Origin: Rhizobium sp. R711
Lineage (GTDB): Bacteria; Pseudomonadota; Alphaproteobacteria; Rhizobiales; Rhizobiaceae
DNA: 64,000 nt
Assembly: GCF_002211365.1 (NCBI RefSeq)
Contig: NZ_LOKZ01000004.1
Location: 124,001 to 188,000 of the forward strand
Reading direction: 5' to 3'
This document shows, piece by piece, positions 53,965 to 62,359 of this stretch. A program made the translations under genes and the position numbers. Within the stretch, counting starts at the first letter, position 1; every line of letters begins with the position of its first letter. The notes under the pieces are model-generated. The model saw nothing but the letters and a program-made list of their open reading frames with translations. It was not told where the DNA came from and ran no database searches.

Positions 53965-54852
53965 TCAGGCAATGAGAGCGGTCTTGTGTGCGACGAAGAA
54001 GTCCTTGAGCGTTTCGGGCTTCTTGCCGGTCAGCGTTTCGTAATCGGCTGTTACCAGATCAAAGTTGCCGGCGCGGATGTTAGCGTCGGCAGAAACCAGC
54101 ATGTCTGCGACGAAGTCGGGTAGGCCGGCGCCGCGCATGCCCTGGCCGAGTTGTTCGTCCGTGACACTGACCGCCTTCAACGGCTTTCCAACCGCATCGG
54201 CCAGGACGGCGGCGATCTGGCCGGGGCTCAGGGATTCGGCTCCCGTCAGCGTATAGGTCGCGCTCTGTTTGGTGCCCGAGGCGAGGGACGCTGCGATCGC
54301 CCGCGCGCAGTCTTCGCGAGAGATGTTCGAAACCTTGCCGTCGCCGCTGCCCGTGTACCAGCTTCCGGACTGGAGATTGTGCGGCATGCCGTGGAGATAG
54401 TTGTCCATGTACCAGGCATTGCGAATGATGGTGTAAGGGATACCCGTCGCCTTGATGGCATTTTCGGTGCCGAGGTGGTCCGGTGCGAAAGTCACCAGCG
54501 ATTTGTCTGGCGATGGCATCGACGTGTAGGCGATGTGCTTGACGCCCGCCTTGATGGCGGCATCCACCGCCGACTTGTGCTGCTTGAGCCTCTGACCGGG
54601 GACTGCAAGCGCGTCGGTGCTGATGATCAGCAACCGATCGACGCCCGTGAAGGCAGATTCTAGCGAGGCGGTGTCATCGAAATCCGCCTTGCGGGTGACG
54701 ACACCCTTGGCGGCGAGGTCTGCGAGCTTGGCGGGATCGCGCGTCGCGGCGATGATCTTTGCAGCAGGAACCTTTTCGGTCTCGAGCAGGTGATGAATGA
54801 CCCGCTGGCCGAGCTGGCCGGCGGCGCCGGTGATGAGAATGGTCTCGCTCAT
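53965..54852 (-). CDS. NmrA-like SDR, probable quinone oxidoreductase (QorB-like)
   Basis: A 295-aa NAD(P)-binding protein with the atypical SDR loop ITGAAGQLGQRVIHHL at the N-terminus. The sequence YTSMPSPDKS and FAPDHLGTENAIKATGIPYT matches QorB/NmrA-like quinone or NADPH sensor reductases. It diverges from an HxlR regulator that carries a conserved cysteine, which suggests control by quinones or oxidants. A GTCTC-AAAAA-GAGAC dyad lies between. Confidence 0.86.
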   Translation of the reverse strand: MSETILITGAAGQLGQRVIHHLLETEKVPAAKIIAATRDPAKLADLAAKGVVTRKADFDDTASLESAFTGVDRLLIISTDALAVPGQRLKQHKSAVDAAIKAGVKHIAYTSMPSPDKSLVTFAPDHLGTENAIKATGIPYTIIRNAWYMDNYLHGMPHNLQSGSWYTGSGDGKVSNISREDCARAIAASLASGTKQSATYTLTGAESLSPGQIAAVLADAVGKPLKAVSVTDEQLGQGMRGAGLPDFVADMLVSADANIRAGNFDLVTADYETLTGKKPETLKDFFVAHKTALIA

Positions 54853-54875
54853 GTCTTTCCTTTAGGTTCGTTGAG

Positions 54876-54890
54876 GTCTCAAAAAGAGAC
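54876..54890. promoter_or_regulatory. Dyad GTCTC-AAAAA-GAGAC, candidate HxlR operator
   Basis: The perfect repeat lies 24 bases upstream of the NmrA-like start (54852) and 79 before the HxlR start (54970). Its place fits repression of the reductase by the adjacent HxlR protein. Confidence 0.5.
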
Positions 54891-54969
54891 TAACTATAGA
54901 TTAGGAATTGACTGCGAGCTGTAAAGAAGGCAGTTTTTCCGCTCTACGTTACCAAAAAGGAACCAAGGG

Positions 54970-55386
54970 ATGAAAGGCGCCGTCGTCAACCTGAAGAAGA
55001 AGACCTCCAGCGTTCGTCGTGACGTCGATCTCAGCAACCTTGATTTCAACAATTGCCCGGTGCGGGACATGATGCAGCAGATTGGTGGCAAGTGGTCGAC
55101 GCTGATGCTCGAGGCTCTGTCTAATCGTCCGTATCGGTTCGGCGAACTGCGGCGGATGATCCCCGACATCTCGCAGCGCATGCTGACGCAGACGCTGCGG
55201 GATTTGCAACGCGACGGCTATATCGAGCGGGAGGTGTTTCCGACCAAGCCGCCGAGTGTCGAGTATCGCATGACCGATCTAGGCCACTCCCTCTACGGCA
55301 CCCTGGCCTTGCTACTGAACTGGGCGGAAGAAAACCATGATTTGGTTCGCGCCGCCCGGCTCAGGTTCGATTCAGCCGGCGTCTGA
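54970..55386 (+). CDS. HxlR-family regulator, redox-sensing type
   Basis: A 138-aa winged-helix regulator of the HxlR/DUF24 family. The core reads [22 protein letters not shown] then [20 protein letters not shown]. Cys29 just before the PVRD segment is the conserved sensor position seen in YodB/QorR-type proteins, which respond to quinones or diamide. It diverges from the NmrA-like reductase, the arrangement of the qorR/qorB systems. Its 3' end overlaps the MFS gene by 15 bases. Confidence 0.86.
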   Translation: MKGAVVNLKKKTSSVRRDVDLSNLDFNNCPVRDMMQQIGGKWSTLMLEALSNRPYRFGELRRMIPDISQRMLTQTLRDLQRDGYIEREVFPTKPPSVEYRMTDLGHSLYGTLALLLNWAEENHDLVRAARLRFDSAGV

Positions 55387-56601
55387 GATTGGCTGCCGGC
55401 CGCGGGCTTCAGTCAAGAAAAGAAGGAACGCGAGGGCCGGGAAACAGAAGCCGATCCACGCAGTCATCGTCCAACCGCCGCTGGCGTATGCCCAGCCGCC
55501 CACCGCTGATCCGATCGCCCCGCCGGTAAAGAACGTCGCCATGTAGAGACCGTTCAGGCGGCCGCGATGTTCGGCGCTGATCGCGTAGATGGCGCGCTGA
55601 CCGCAGACCAGATTGGTCGTCACGCCGAAATCAAGCAGGATCGCCGCTACCGTCAGCAATGAGAGGGCTGTCAGCGAGCCGTCCGTCGCGAATTGGCTGA
55701 TCAGGAAGGCCGACATTCCAAGCAGGATCGCCAGGGTGGAGGCAGCTTTCGTCAACCCGCGGTCGGCGAGGCGTCCGGCGATTGGCGAGGCAATGGCACC
55801 TGCTGCGCCGGCCAGCGCGAACAGTGCGATGCCGTTCTGCGTCAACCCAAATTCAGGGCTCGCGAGCAGTAGGGGCGTTGTGGTCCAGAACAGGCTGAAG
55901 GCGCCGAACATGCCGGCCTGGTAAAGTGCACGTCGCTGGAGAACACGCGAATGAAGAGCAAGATCTGCCATCGAGGCGAGCAGTTTGCCGTAACTGAGCC
56001 TCGTGTGGGGAACCCGGACCGGCAGGTTGGCCCTCAGGATGACGACGAGCGCGATCATGAGAGCGGCAGTCAGGAAGTAGACCATATGCCAGGACGTTGC
56101 CTCGGCAACGAAACTGGCGAAGGGCCGCGCGAGCATGATGCCACAGAGCAGCCCGCTCATGACATTGCCGACGACACGGCCACGCGTTGCGTCCGGCGCC
56201 ATGTGGGCAGCAAAGGGAACAAGGACCTGGACGGCAACCGAGGAAAGGCCGATGCATAGCGAGGCCAGAAGAAACATCGCGGGTGTCGACGAAAGGCCCG
56301 CGCCGACCAAAGCGACAGCTGAGATGGCAATGAGTGTCAGCACGAGTCGGCGATTTTCAAGCAGGTCGCCGAGCGGAACGATCAACAACAGGCCAAGCCC
56401 GTAGCCGATCTGCGTCAGGGTGACGATCAGGCCGGTTGCCGCCGGTGTGAAGCCAAGGGATGCGCTAATCGGGCCTGCAAGCGGCTGGCCGTAATAGAGA
56501 TTGGCCGCGACGAGCCCGCAGGTGGCCGCGAAAAGAAATGTCATCAACGGCGAGAGCGTCTGTGGCGCGACGGTTTCCCGCGTGGTGGTCGAAAGACTCA
56601 T
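55372..56601 (-). CDS. MFS transporter, drug-efflux type
   Basis: A 409-aa inner-membrane protein with 12 segments. The signature [24 protein letters not shown] between segments 2 and 3 and [15 protein letters not shown] between 8 and 9 mark a major facilitator of the DHA-like type. ATG 56601 ([11 protein letters not shown]) is taken; an earlier start at 56664 would run through the TetR gap. It lies 69 bases downstream of the TetR gene on the same strand and is the likely target of that regulator. Confidence 0.88.
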   Translation of the reverse strand: MSLSTTTRETVAPQTLSPLMTFLFAATCGLVAANLYYGQPLAGPISASLGFTPAATGLIVTLTQIGYGLGLLLIVPLGDLLENRRLVLTLIAISAVALVGAGLSSTPAMFLLASLCIGLSSVAVQVLVPFAAHMAPDATRGRVVGNVMSGLLCGIMLARPFASFVAEATSWHMVYFLTAALMIALVVILRANLPVRVPHTRLSYGKLLASMADLALHSRVLQRRALYQAGMFGAFSLFWTTTPLLLASPEFGLTQNGIALFALAGAAGAIASPIAGRLADRGLTKAASTLAILLGMSAFLISQFATDGSLTALSLLTVAAILLDFGVTTNLVCGQRAIYAISAEHRGRLNGLYMATFFTGGAIGSAVGGWAYASGGWTMTAWIGFCFPALAFLLFLTEARGRQPISDAG

Positions 56602-56670
56602 AGTAGGCTCCGGTGGGACTATCGGATAATTGAAAGGTTGCGCGTTTAGGCAGGTCGATCTCAACCCGAT

Positions 56671-57282
56671 TCACGTAATAAGCTTCATTGCAGTGTCGGC
56701 GACGGCGACCATGTCCTCCTTGCGTCGTCCCGTTTTGCCCACCACGCGCATTCCCTTGGTGACGCAAAGGAGCGTACGGGCGGTGGCCGCGACGTTAATC
56801 TCGGCTGCGATCGAGCCGTCGCTTTGGCCGAGGCGGAGGAGGTCGATGATCAGTTTTTCGTTGGCCATAAAGGCCGCCGCGACACGTTCGGCTGCCTCCT
56901 CGTCGAAGAGTGCAAGGTCGTTCGCGCTGCTAACGACAAGGCAGCCGCAACGGCCGGAGGCGCCATGTGACGAGAGCGCATAGTGGGCCAGGACCTCACG
57001 GATTTTCTCACGGCCGGTTCCAACCTTCGCCATGCGTGCGTCCAGCAGGCCGCGACGCACGGTGCGATATCTGTCGAAGGCTGCGAGGAATATGCCGCGC
57101 TTGTCTTTGAAAGCCTTGTAGACGCTGCCCGAGGCAAGGCCCATGGCCTCGGTGAGTTCGCTGATTGACGCGGCATGATAGCCACGCTCGGAAAACACCT
57201 GCAGCGCCTTGTCGAGCGCTACGTCGCGATCGAATTCGCGCGGTCTGCCGCGTGTCCGGGTTGAAAGGGTCGCCGTGGTCAT
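56671..57282 (-). CDS. TetR-family regulator
   Basis: A 203-aa repressor. The N-terminal helix-turn-helix reads GYHAASISELTEAMGLASGSVYKAFKDKRG (quoted in outline; about 30-60). The C-terminal domain with GRCGCLVVSSANDLA matches the TetR_C_7-like/YcdC-type fold. It is encoded just upstream of the MFS gene. An inverted repeat GGAAA-N6-TTTCC and a CCTAATTAGG palindrome lie 6-29 bases from the start, where the regulator probably represses its own transcription. Confidence 0.88.
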   Translation of the reverse strand: MTTATLSTRTRGRPREFDRDVALDKALQVFSERGYHAASISELTEAMGLASGSVYKAFKDKRGIFLAAFDRYRTVRRGLLDARMAKVGTGREKIREVLAHYALSSHGASGRCGCLVVSSANDLALFDEEAAERVAAAFMANEKLIIDLLRLGQSDGSIAAEINVAATARTLLCVTKGMRVVGKTGRRKEDMVAVADTAMKLIT

Positions 57283-57287
57283 AGCGA

Positions 57288-57311
57288 CCTAATTAGGAAA
57301 TGATCGTTTCC
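57288..57311. promoter_or_regulatory. TetR operator region with CCTAATTAGG and GGAAA-N6-TTTCC
   Basis: Two overlapping palindromes (57288-57297 and 57296-57311) lie directly upstream of the TetR start. The TGGAAACGATCATTTCC-type sequence on the minus strand is a familiar TetR operator pattern. Confidence 0.6.
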
Positions 57312-57342
57312 AAATCAAGCGAAACTTTTTCGATGCCGCAGA

Positions 57343-58260
57343 TCAGAGATCAAGAACCCAGGTCTGCCCGTTTTCCTCCGGCCCGAACATCCGGTGTCGC
57401 TCCTCGGAGACAAGGCGGAAGCCGGCCTTCAAGTAAATGCCGCGCGCCGCGTGCAGGACATCGTTCGTCCAGAGCGTTATCTGTCGATATTTCTTTGCCC
57501 TGGCAAAGCGGATGCATTCGTCGACCAGCATTTTTCCGAGGCCAAGACCGCGCGCCGCTTTGTCGACATAGAGCAGGCGGAGCTTCGCAACACCGTCTCC
57601 ACCGTTCGTGACAAGGATCGAGCCGACGTTGATGCCGCCACGCTCGGCGATCCAGCAATACTCCATCGATGGATCGAAGTTCGCCAGGAACTTGCCCGCT
57701 ACCTCAGCAACAAGGCCCTCGAAGCGCATATCCCAGCCGTATTCTTCGGTATAGGCCTTGCCCTGACTCTGGACGATCCAGCCGATATCGCCGGGGCGAT
57801 GGGCCCGAATGATCAGCGGAGGCGGCGCGGCCTCGGGATCCAGAAGCGCCCGAATGGCAGCCATTGCCGACACCACGCTTTGGGGCTCGCCGTCAATGAG
57901 GTTTGAGAAGCGTTCCGCTATCTGAGCGTTGGAGCGCCGGCCAAGTTCCTCGAATTGGCTGTGTCCCTTGGTGGTGACTGTGATGATTTGACTGCGCAGA
58001 TCGCCGGGATCGGCCTTCGTCTCGATCAGGTCGTCTGCGCGGAAACGCTTCAGGATTCTGCTGAGATAGGCAGGGTCGAGTTGCAGATCGCGCGCAAGTG
58101 CGCCGGCGCTGACGCCCTTGCGGGAGCCGATCTCGAAGAGGACGCGCGCGTCGGTCAGCGTGAACTCGGTATCGAGATAGGCGCGGTTAAGGACCCCAAG
58201 GAAGTTCGTGTAGAAGCGATTGAACTCGCGCGCGGTGTCAATCAAGCCAGAGTCGGGCAT
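57343..58260 (-). CDS. MarR-family regulator fused to GNAT acetyltransferase
   Basis: A 305-aa two-domain protein. The N-terminal MarR winged helix (about 1-140) has LARDLQLDPAYLSRILKRF. The C-terminal GNAT domain (about 150-305) has DKAARGLGLGKMLVDECIRF, the acetyl-CoA loop, and WTNDVLHAARGIYLKAGFR. Such MarR-GNAT fusions are common in rhizobia; the two activities may be joined functionally, but the substrate is unknown. ATG 58260 is taken. A perfect inverted repeat surrounds its ribosome site. Confidence 0.88.
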   Translation of the reverse strand: MPDSGLIDTAREFNRFYTNFLGVLNRAYLDTEFTLTDARVLFEIGSRKGVSAGALARDLQLDPAYLSRILKRFRADDLIETKADPGDLRSQIITVTTKGHSQFEELGRRSNAQIAERFSNLIDGEPQSVVSAMAAIRALLDPEAAPPPLIIRAHRPGDIGWIVQSQGKAYTEEYGWDMRFEGLVAEVAGKFLANFDPSMEYCWIAERGGINVGSILVTNGGDGVAKLRLLYVDKAARGLGLGKMLVDECIRFARAKKYRQITLWTNDVLHAARGIYLKAGFRLVSEERHRMFGPEENGQTWVLDL

Positions 58261-58291
58261 GGACAAAATCTCCTGATAGAAGATTTTGTCC
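58261..58291. promoter_or_regulatory. Perfect 11-bp inverted repeat over the ribosome site of the MarR-GNAT gene
   Basis: GGACAAAATCT (58261-58271) and AGATTTTGTCC (58281-58291) enclose nine bases that hold most of the AGGAG ribosome site. It is likely the operator of the encoded MarR domain. As RNA it would also form a hairpin masking the start. Confidence 0.65.
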
Positions 58292-58326
58292 CGCTTTTAT
58301 TGGACTGAGTCAACTACTTTAATCGC

Positions 58327-59046
58327 TCAGGCGGCGACGACCTCCTGGACCGCCTCATCACTAAGTGCGAACTCGACAGCGGCTCTCGCGTGGATCTCCG
58401 TCGTGTCGAAACCGGGTAGGGGCAGATGCTTCGGGTCGAGGATCAGGCAGATTTCCGTGCAGCCGAGAATGATGCTGTCGGCGCCCTTGGCGCGCTCGCG
58501 TTCGATAATCTGCATAAGCTTGTCACGCGAGCTGTTGAGCACTTTGCCGGCGCAGAGCTCGTTGAAGATGATGTCGTGTACGACAGTTCGGTCGCCGGCT
58601 TCAGGAACAACGATGTCGATGCCGAAGCTCTTCATACGGCTAGCATAGAAGCCGTGCTCCATCGTGTATCGCGTGGCAAGCAACAGCGGTCGTTTGCGAC
58701 CGGAGGCCTTCAGCGATTTCGCGGTCTCGTCGATAATGTGGACCAGCGGCACGGAGATACGCGCGGCCACCTGGTCGGCAATGAGATGCATCGTGTTGGT
58801 GCAGATGAGTACGCAGCGCGCGCCAGCGATCTGCAGACGCAGACCTACATCGCCGAGCCGGTTTGCGGCGGCGCCCCAGTCGCCCGCCTTTTGCATAGCG
58901 ACGATCTCCTCGAAATTGACCGAGTGCATCAGCAGGTCCGCCGAAGTGAGTCCGCCGAGGCGCTCGCGCACCATCTCATTGATCAAGCGATAATAGACCG
59001 CCGAGCTTTCGAAGCTCATCCCGCCAATCAATCCGATTGTCTGCAT
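58327..59046 (-). CDS. Aspartate/glutamate racemase-family protein
   Basis: A 239-aa cytoplasmic enzyme of the PLP-independent aspartate/glutamate racemase family. The two catalytic cysteines are in view: Cys82 (ICTNTMHLIA) and Cys196 (LGCTEICLI), with MQTIGLIGGMSFESSAVYYR at the start. It probably makes a D-amino acid, aspartate being most likely. ATG 59046 is chosen from the family N-terminus; ATG 59055 is possible. It diverges from an Lrp regulator 160 bases away. Confidence 0.88.
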   Translation of the reverse strand: MQTIGLIGGMSFESSAVYYRLINEMVRERLGGLTSADLLMHSVNFEEIVAMQKAGDWGAAANRLGDVGLRLQIAGARCVLICTNTMHLIADQVAARISVPLVHIIDETAKSLKASGRKRPLLLATRYTMEHGFYASRMKSFGIDIVVPEAGDRTVVHDIIFNELCAGKVLNSSRDKLMQIIERERAKGADSIILGCTEICLILDPKHLPLPGFDTTEIHARAAVEFALSDEAVQEVVAA

Positions 59047-59103
59047 TATTGTCATGCTCCCGTCTGGAATTTCCTATTGGCGAAATCATGCATTGATCAT
59101 CGC

Positions 59104-59187
59104 GCAAATGGTTTGCATTGTTTGTATGAAACTCTCTGATTGCGCTGTAGTTTTGCGCAAATGTCCGATACTGTGCAAAATTGTATC
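59104..59187. promoter_or_regulatory. Cluster of TTTGC/GCAAA dyads between racemase and Lrp genes
   Basis: GCAAA-TGG-TTTGC (59104-59116), TTTGCGCAAA (59152-59161) and GATAC-N11-GTATC with GCAAAA inside (59167-59187) repeat the same half site. Spacing of about one helical turn fits the multi-site binding of Lrp/AsnC proteins. Confidence 0.5.
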
Positions 59188-59206
59188 TCGAGATCTATGG
59201 GGGCCG

Positions 59207-59671
59207 ATGCTGGACGATCGCGATCGACGAATCCTGGAATTGTTGCAAGCCGATGCGGGCATTTCGGTGACGGAGCTTTCCGAAAAGGTCGCGCTATCGG
59301 TCTCTGCGTGTTCTCGCCGCATCCAGCGGCTGGAGGAAACCGGCCATATCGCACGGCGGATCGTGGTGCTTGATCGAGAGAAGATGGGAGTGCCGACGAC
59401 GGTATTTGCGTTGATCAAGACCGCGCACCACACCGACGAATGGATTGACGCGTTTCGCCGGGTGATCGGCAGCATTCCGGAGATCGTGGAAGCGCACCGG
59501 CTTACCGGGAACCACGACTACATTCTGAAGATCGTACTCCCGCGCGTCGAGCACTATGATGTGATCTACAAGCAGATTGTCCGCAAGATCGAACTTTTCG
59601 ACGTGTCCGCGTCGATATCGATGGAATTGTTGAAAAGCGGAACATCGATACCCGTTGCCTATGCACATTGA
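59207..59671 (+). CDS. Lrp/AsnC-family transcriptional regulator
   Basis: A 154-aa regulator. The helix-turn-helix reads DRRILELLQADAGISVTELSE then LSVSACSRRIQRLEETG. The C-terminal RAM domain (about 70-150) has HRLTGNHDYILKIVLPRVEHY. ATG 59207 gives MLDDRDRRILELL; the frame continues upstream into the racemase gap without similarity. It diverges from the racemase and probably responds to an amino acid to control it. NDH-2 follows 129 bases later. Confidence 0.9.
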   Translation: MLDDRDRRILELLQADAGISVTELSEKVALSVSACSRRIQRLEETGHIARRIVVLDREKMGVPTTVFALIKTAHHTDEWIDAFRRVIGSIPEIVEAHRLTGNHDYILKIVLPRVEHYDVIYKQIVRKIELFDVSASISMELLKSGTSIPVAYAH

Positions 59672-59800
59672 GTGACCTCAACGTCGAATTGGACGCGCAC
59701 GACAACCGCCGGAAGCAGGCGAGCTATGCTGAAACAGCGGTTGAAAGCTGCCTGCAATCAACGACATTCGCTACAGCGAAATGGCACGGAAAGGCAGGTC

Positions 59801-61072
59801 ATGAGCGAACACCATGTTGTCGTTGCAGGCGGCGGCTTCGGCGGATTGCAGTTGGTCGACAGTCTGAAGGGAGCTGGCGTACGCATCACCCTGGTCGATC
59901 GGCGCAATCATCATCTCTTCCAACCGCTGCTGTATCAGGTAGCGACGACAATTCTTTCCACCTCCGAAATCGCCTGGCCCATCCGACACCTCTATAGCGA
60001 CCGCCCGGATGTGACGACGCTGCTAGGCGAGGTGGTTGGTATCGATACCGCCATGAAGGAAGTCTCTTTACGCAGCGGAATGACGTTGCGTTATGACACG
60101 CTCGTGCTCGCCACGGGGGCAACCCACGCCTATTTCGGGCGAGATGAGTGGGAACCGGTCGCGCCCGGGTTGAAGACACTGGAGGATGCGACGACAATCC
60201 GCCGGCGTGTGTTGCTGGCTTTCGAGCGGGCCGAGACGGAAACCGATGCCGCTGTCCGCGACGCTCTCCTGACGTTCACAATCGTTGGGGCCGGTCCGAC
60301 CGGTGTCGAACTTGCCGGGATTATTGCCGAACTTGCGCGCAAGACGCTGCCGCGCGAATTCCGCAATATCGATACGCGCAAGACACGTGTGGTGCTCGTC
60401 GAGGCGGGGCCGTGCGTGCTTCCGACCTTTGCCGAGGAGCTTTCCGCCTATGCCAGCAAGGCACTTCAGGAGCTCGGCGTCGATCTGCACATCGGCGAGC
60501 GCGTCGTGGAGTGCACGACAGAAGGCGTCGAGACGAGCGAGGGGTTTATCCCGAGCCGTACGATTGTCTGGGCTGCCGGTGTTCAGGCGTCGCCCGCCGC
60601 CAAGTGGCTCGATGTTGTGGCTGATAGGGCCGGGCGCGTTGTCGTCGAGAAAGATTTGACGGCTCCGGGGTATCCGGATGTTTTTGTCATCGGGGATACG
60701 GCTGCCGTTACGCAGGACGGAGGGGCACCAGTACCGGGGATCGCGCCCGCTGCCAAACAACAGGGCGCCTATGCTGCGAAGGTGATCCGGGCACGCCTTG
60801 CGGGGAAACCAGCGCCACCACCGTTCCGCTATCGCCATCAGGGCAGCCTTGCGACGATCGGGCAAAGTGCAGCCATTATCGATTTTGGCCGTATCAAGCT
60901 GAAAGGCTGGATCGCCTGGTGGATATGGGGCATTGCCCACATCTACTTCCTGATCGGGACACGGTCGCGTTTTGCGGTGGCCTGGAGTTGGCTTTGGATT
61001 TACCTCAGCGGCCAACATAGCGCGCGGCTGATCACCCAGAAGGAAACAATGCGAGACGACAATCGCGCGTAA
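59801..61072 (+). CDS. ndh: Type II NADH dehydrogenase (NAD(P)/FAD-dependent oxidoreductase)
   Basis: A 423-aa membrane-associated flavoenzyme that oxidises NADH and reduces quinone without pumping protons. The N-terminal FAD fold has VVVAGGGFGGLQLVDSL (7-23), the middle NADH fold has IVGAGPTGVELAGIIAEL, and the C-terminal FAD segment has YPDVFVIGDTAAV. The tail (WIWGIAHIYFLIGTRSRF) is amphipathic and anchors it to the membrane. ATG 59801 follows AAGGCAGG. A bidirectional terminator follows. Confidence 0.92.
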   Translation: MSEHHVVVAGGGFGGLQLVDSLKGAGVRITLVDRRNHHLFQPLLYQVATTILSTSEIAWPIRHLYSDRPDVTTLLGEVVGIDTAMKEVSLRSGMTLRYDTLVLATGATHAYFGRDEWEPVAPGLKTLEDATTIRRRVLLAFERAETETDAAVRDALLTFTIVGAGPTGVELAGIIAELARKTLPREFRNIDTRKTRVVLVEAGPCVLPTFAEELSAYASKALQELGVDLHIGERVVECTTEGVETSEGFIPSRTIVWAAGVQASPAAKWLDVVADRAGRVVVEKDLTAPGYPDVFVIGDTAAVTQDGGAPVPGIAPAAKQQGAYAAKVIRARLAGKPAPPPFRYRHQGSLATIGQSAAIIDFGRIKLKGWIAWWIWGIAHIYFLIGTRSRFAVAWSWLWIYLSGQHSARLITQKETMRDDNRA

Positions 61073-61075
61073 TAA

Positions 61076-61116
61076 AAAGGGCGGCCCGAAGGCGCAGCGG
61101 CTCGAAGCCGCCCTTT
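61076..61116. terminator. Bidirectional terminator between ndh and adh
   Basis: AAAGGGCGGC and GCCGCCCTTT pair in a 10-bp stem around a 21-base loop between the converging genes. Confidence 0.7.
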
Positions 61117-61123
61117 GCGTTGG

Positions 61124-62170
61124 TTACGCCGCCAGCGAGGCGATATCGATGACGAAGCGGTAGCGCACGTCGCTCTTCAGAACGCGTTCGTAGGCCTCGT
61201 TGACCTGCTGGATGTTGATCTTCTCGATCTCCGAGACGATGTTGTGTTCGCCGCAGAAGTCGAGCATTTCCTGAGTTTCCTTGATCGAGCCGATCATCGA
61301 GCCGGAAATGCTCTTGCGGCCCGGGATCAGCGCGAAGGCAGCGACCGGGATGGGGTTTTCCGGAGCGCCAACCACGACGAAGGCGCCGTCGACCTTGACC
61401 AGGCCGAGATAGGCATTCCAGTCGATTTCAGCGCTGACCGTGCAGATCACCAGGTCGAAAGCGCCGGCAAGCCTCTTGAAGGTTTCCTCGTCGCTGGTTG
61501 CGTAATATTCCTTGGCGCCGAGCTTCAGGCCGTCTTCCTTCTTGGAAAGGCTCTGGGAGAGGACGGTAATGTCAGCACCCATGGCAGCGCCGAGCTTGAC
61601 GCCCATGTGGCCGAGACCGCCCATGCCAACGATCGCGACCTTCTTGCCGGGGCCGGCATTCCAGTGGCGAAGCGGCGAGTAGAGCGTGATGCCGGCGCAG
61701 AGCAGCGGAGCCGAAGCGTCGAGTGGAAGGTTGTCCGGAATGGACATGACGTAGCCTTCCTTGACGACGATCGAGTCGGAATAGCCGCCTTGGGTCGCCG
61801 TCTTGCCGTCGGCTTCCACGCTATTGTAGGTGCCGACGAGACCGGGCATGTACTGTTCGCGGTCAACGTCGCGGGTCGCGCAGCCGACGCAGCTGTCAAC
61901 GAAGCAGCCGACGCCAACGCGGTCGCCGACTTTGAACTTGGTCACGGCCGAGCCGACAGCCGAGACGATGCCGGAGATTTCATGGCCCGGTACGATCGGG
62001 TAAACGGCATTCTTCCACTCGTTGCGGACGGTGTGGATGTCCGAATGGCAGATGCCGGCGAACTTGATGTCGATCACGACATCATCAGGATTGGGATCGC
62101 GACGCTCGAAGGTGAAGGGCGTGAGCGGCTTAGATGCATCAGTGGCGGCATAGCCTTTTGCAATAGGCAT
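61124..62170 (-). CDS. Zinc-dependent NAD(P) alcohol dehydrogenase (YahK/CAD-like), structural-zinc site incomplete
   Basis: A 348-aa medium-chain dehydrogenase/reductase resembling YahK and cinnamyl-type aldehyde reductases. Catalytic zinc ligands are Cys41 (GICHSD), His63/Glu64 (VPGHEISG) and Cys158 (LCAGIT). The cofactor loop is [17 protein letters not shown]. In the structural zinc lobe Cys94 and Cys97 are present, but positions 100 and 108, normally cysteines, are Arg and Met. ATG 62170 begins [14 protein letters not shown]. It diverges from an AraC/YqhC-type regulator. Confidence 0.9.
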   Translation of the reverse strand: MPIAKGYAATDASKPLTPFTFERRDPNPDDVVIDIKFAGICHSDIHTVRNEWKNAVYPIVPGHEISGIVSAVGSAVTKFKVGDRVGVGCFVDSCVGCATRDVDREQYMPGLVGTYNSVEADGKTATQGGYSDSIVVKEGYVMSIPDNLPLDASAPLLCAGITLYSPLRHWNAGPGKKVAIVGMGGLGHMGVKLGAAMGADITVLSQSLSKKEDGLKLGAKEYYATSDEETFKRLAGAFDLVICTVSAEIDWNAYLGLVKVDGAFVVVGAPENPIPVAAFALIPGRKSISGSMIGSIKETQEMLDFCGEHNIVSEIEKINIQQVNEAYERVLKSDVRYRFVIDIASLAA

Positions 62171-62253
62171 CCGGGACTTCCTTTCGGGTTGCTGGGCGGA
62201 TGGCCGAAAATGCATCGGAACGTCTTCGGTGCGGTAGAGCGATCCTCCGAGCT

Positions 62254-62273
62254 TTTTGCACGATCCTGCAAAA
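62254..62273. promoter_or_regulatory. Inverted repeat TTTTGCA-N6-TGCAAAA between adh and AraC genes
   Basis: Perfect 7-bp arms lie in the 190-bp divergent region. The AraC-type regulator may bind here, although AraC proteins more often use direct repeats. Confidence 0.45.
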
Positions 62274-62359
62274 TTGAGGGGAAGGGCTATTCTCGGGGGC
62301 TCGAACCTATCCTAGATAGTCCACATCCCGCCGGCGCCGCAGATGAAGGTTTCTTTCGC

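Noticed and set aside
61115..62359. Extension of the YqhC-like reading frame across the adh gene
   Set aside because: The extra 415 codons are antisense to adh and have no AraC similarity; the gene starts at 62360.
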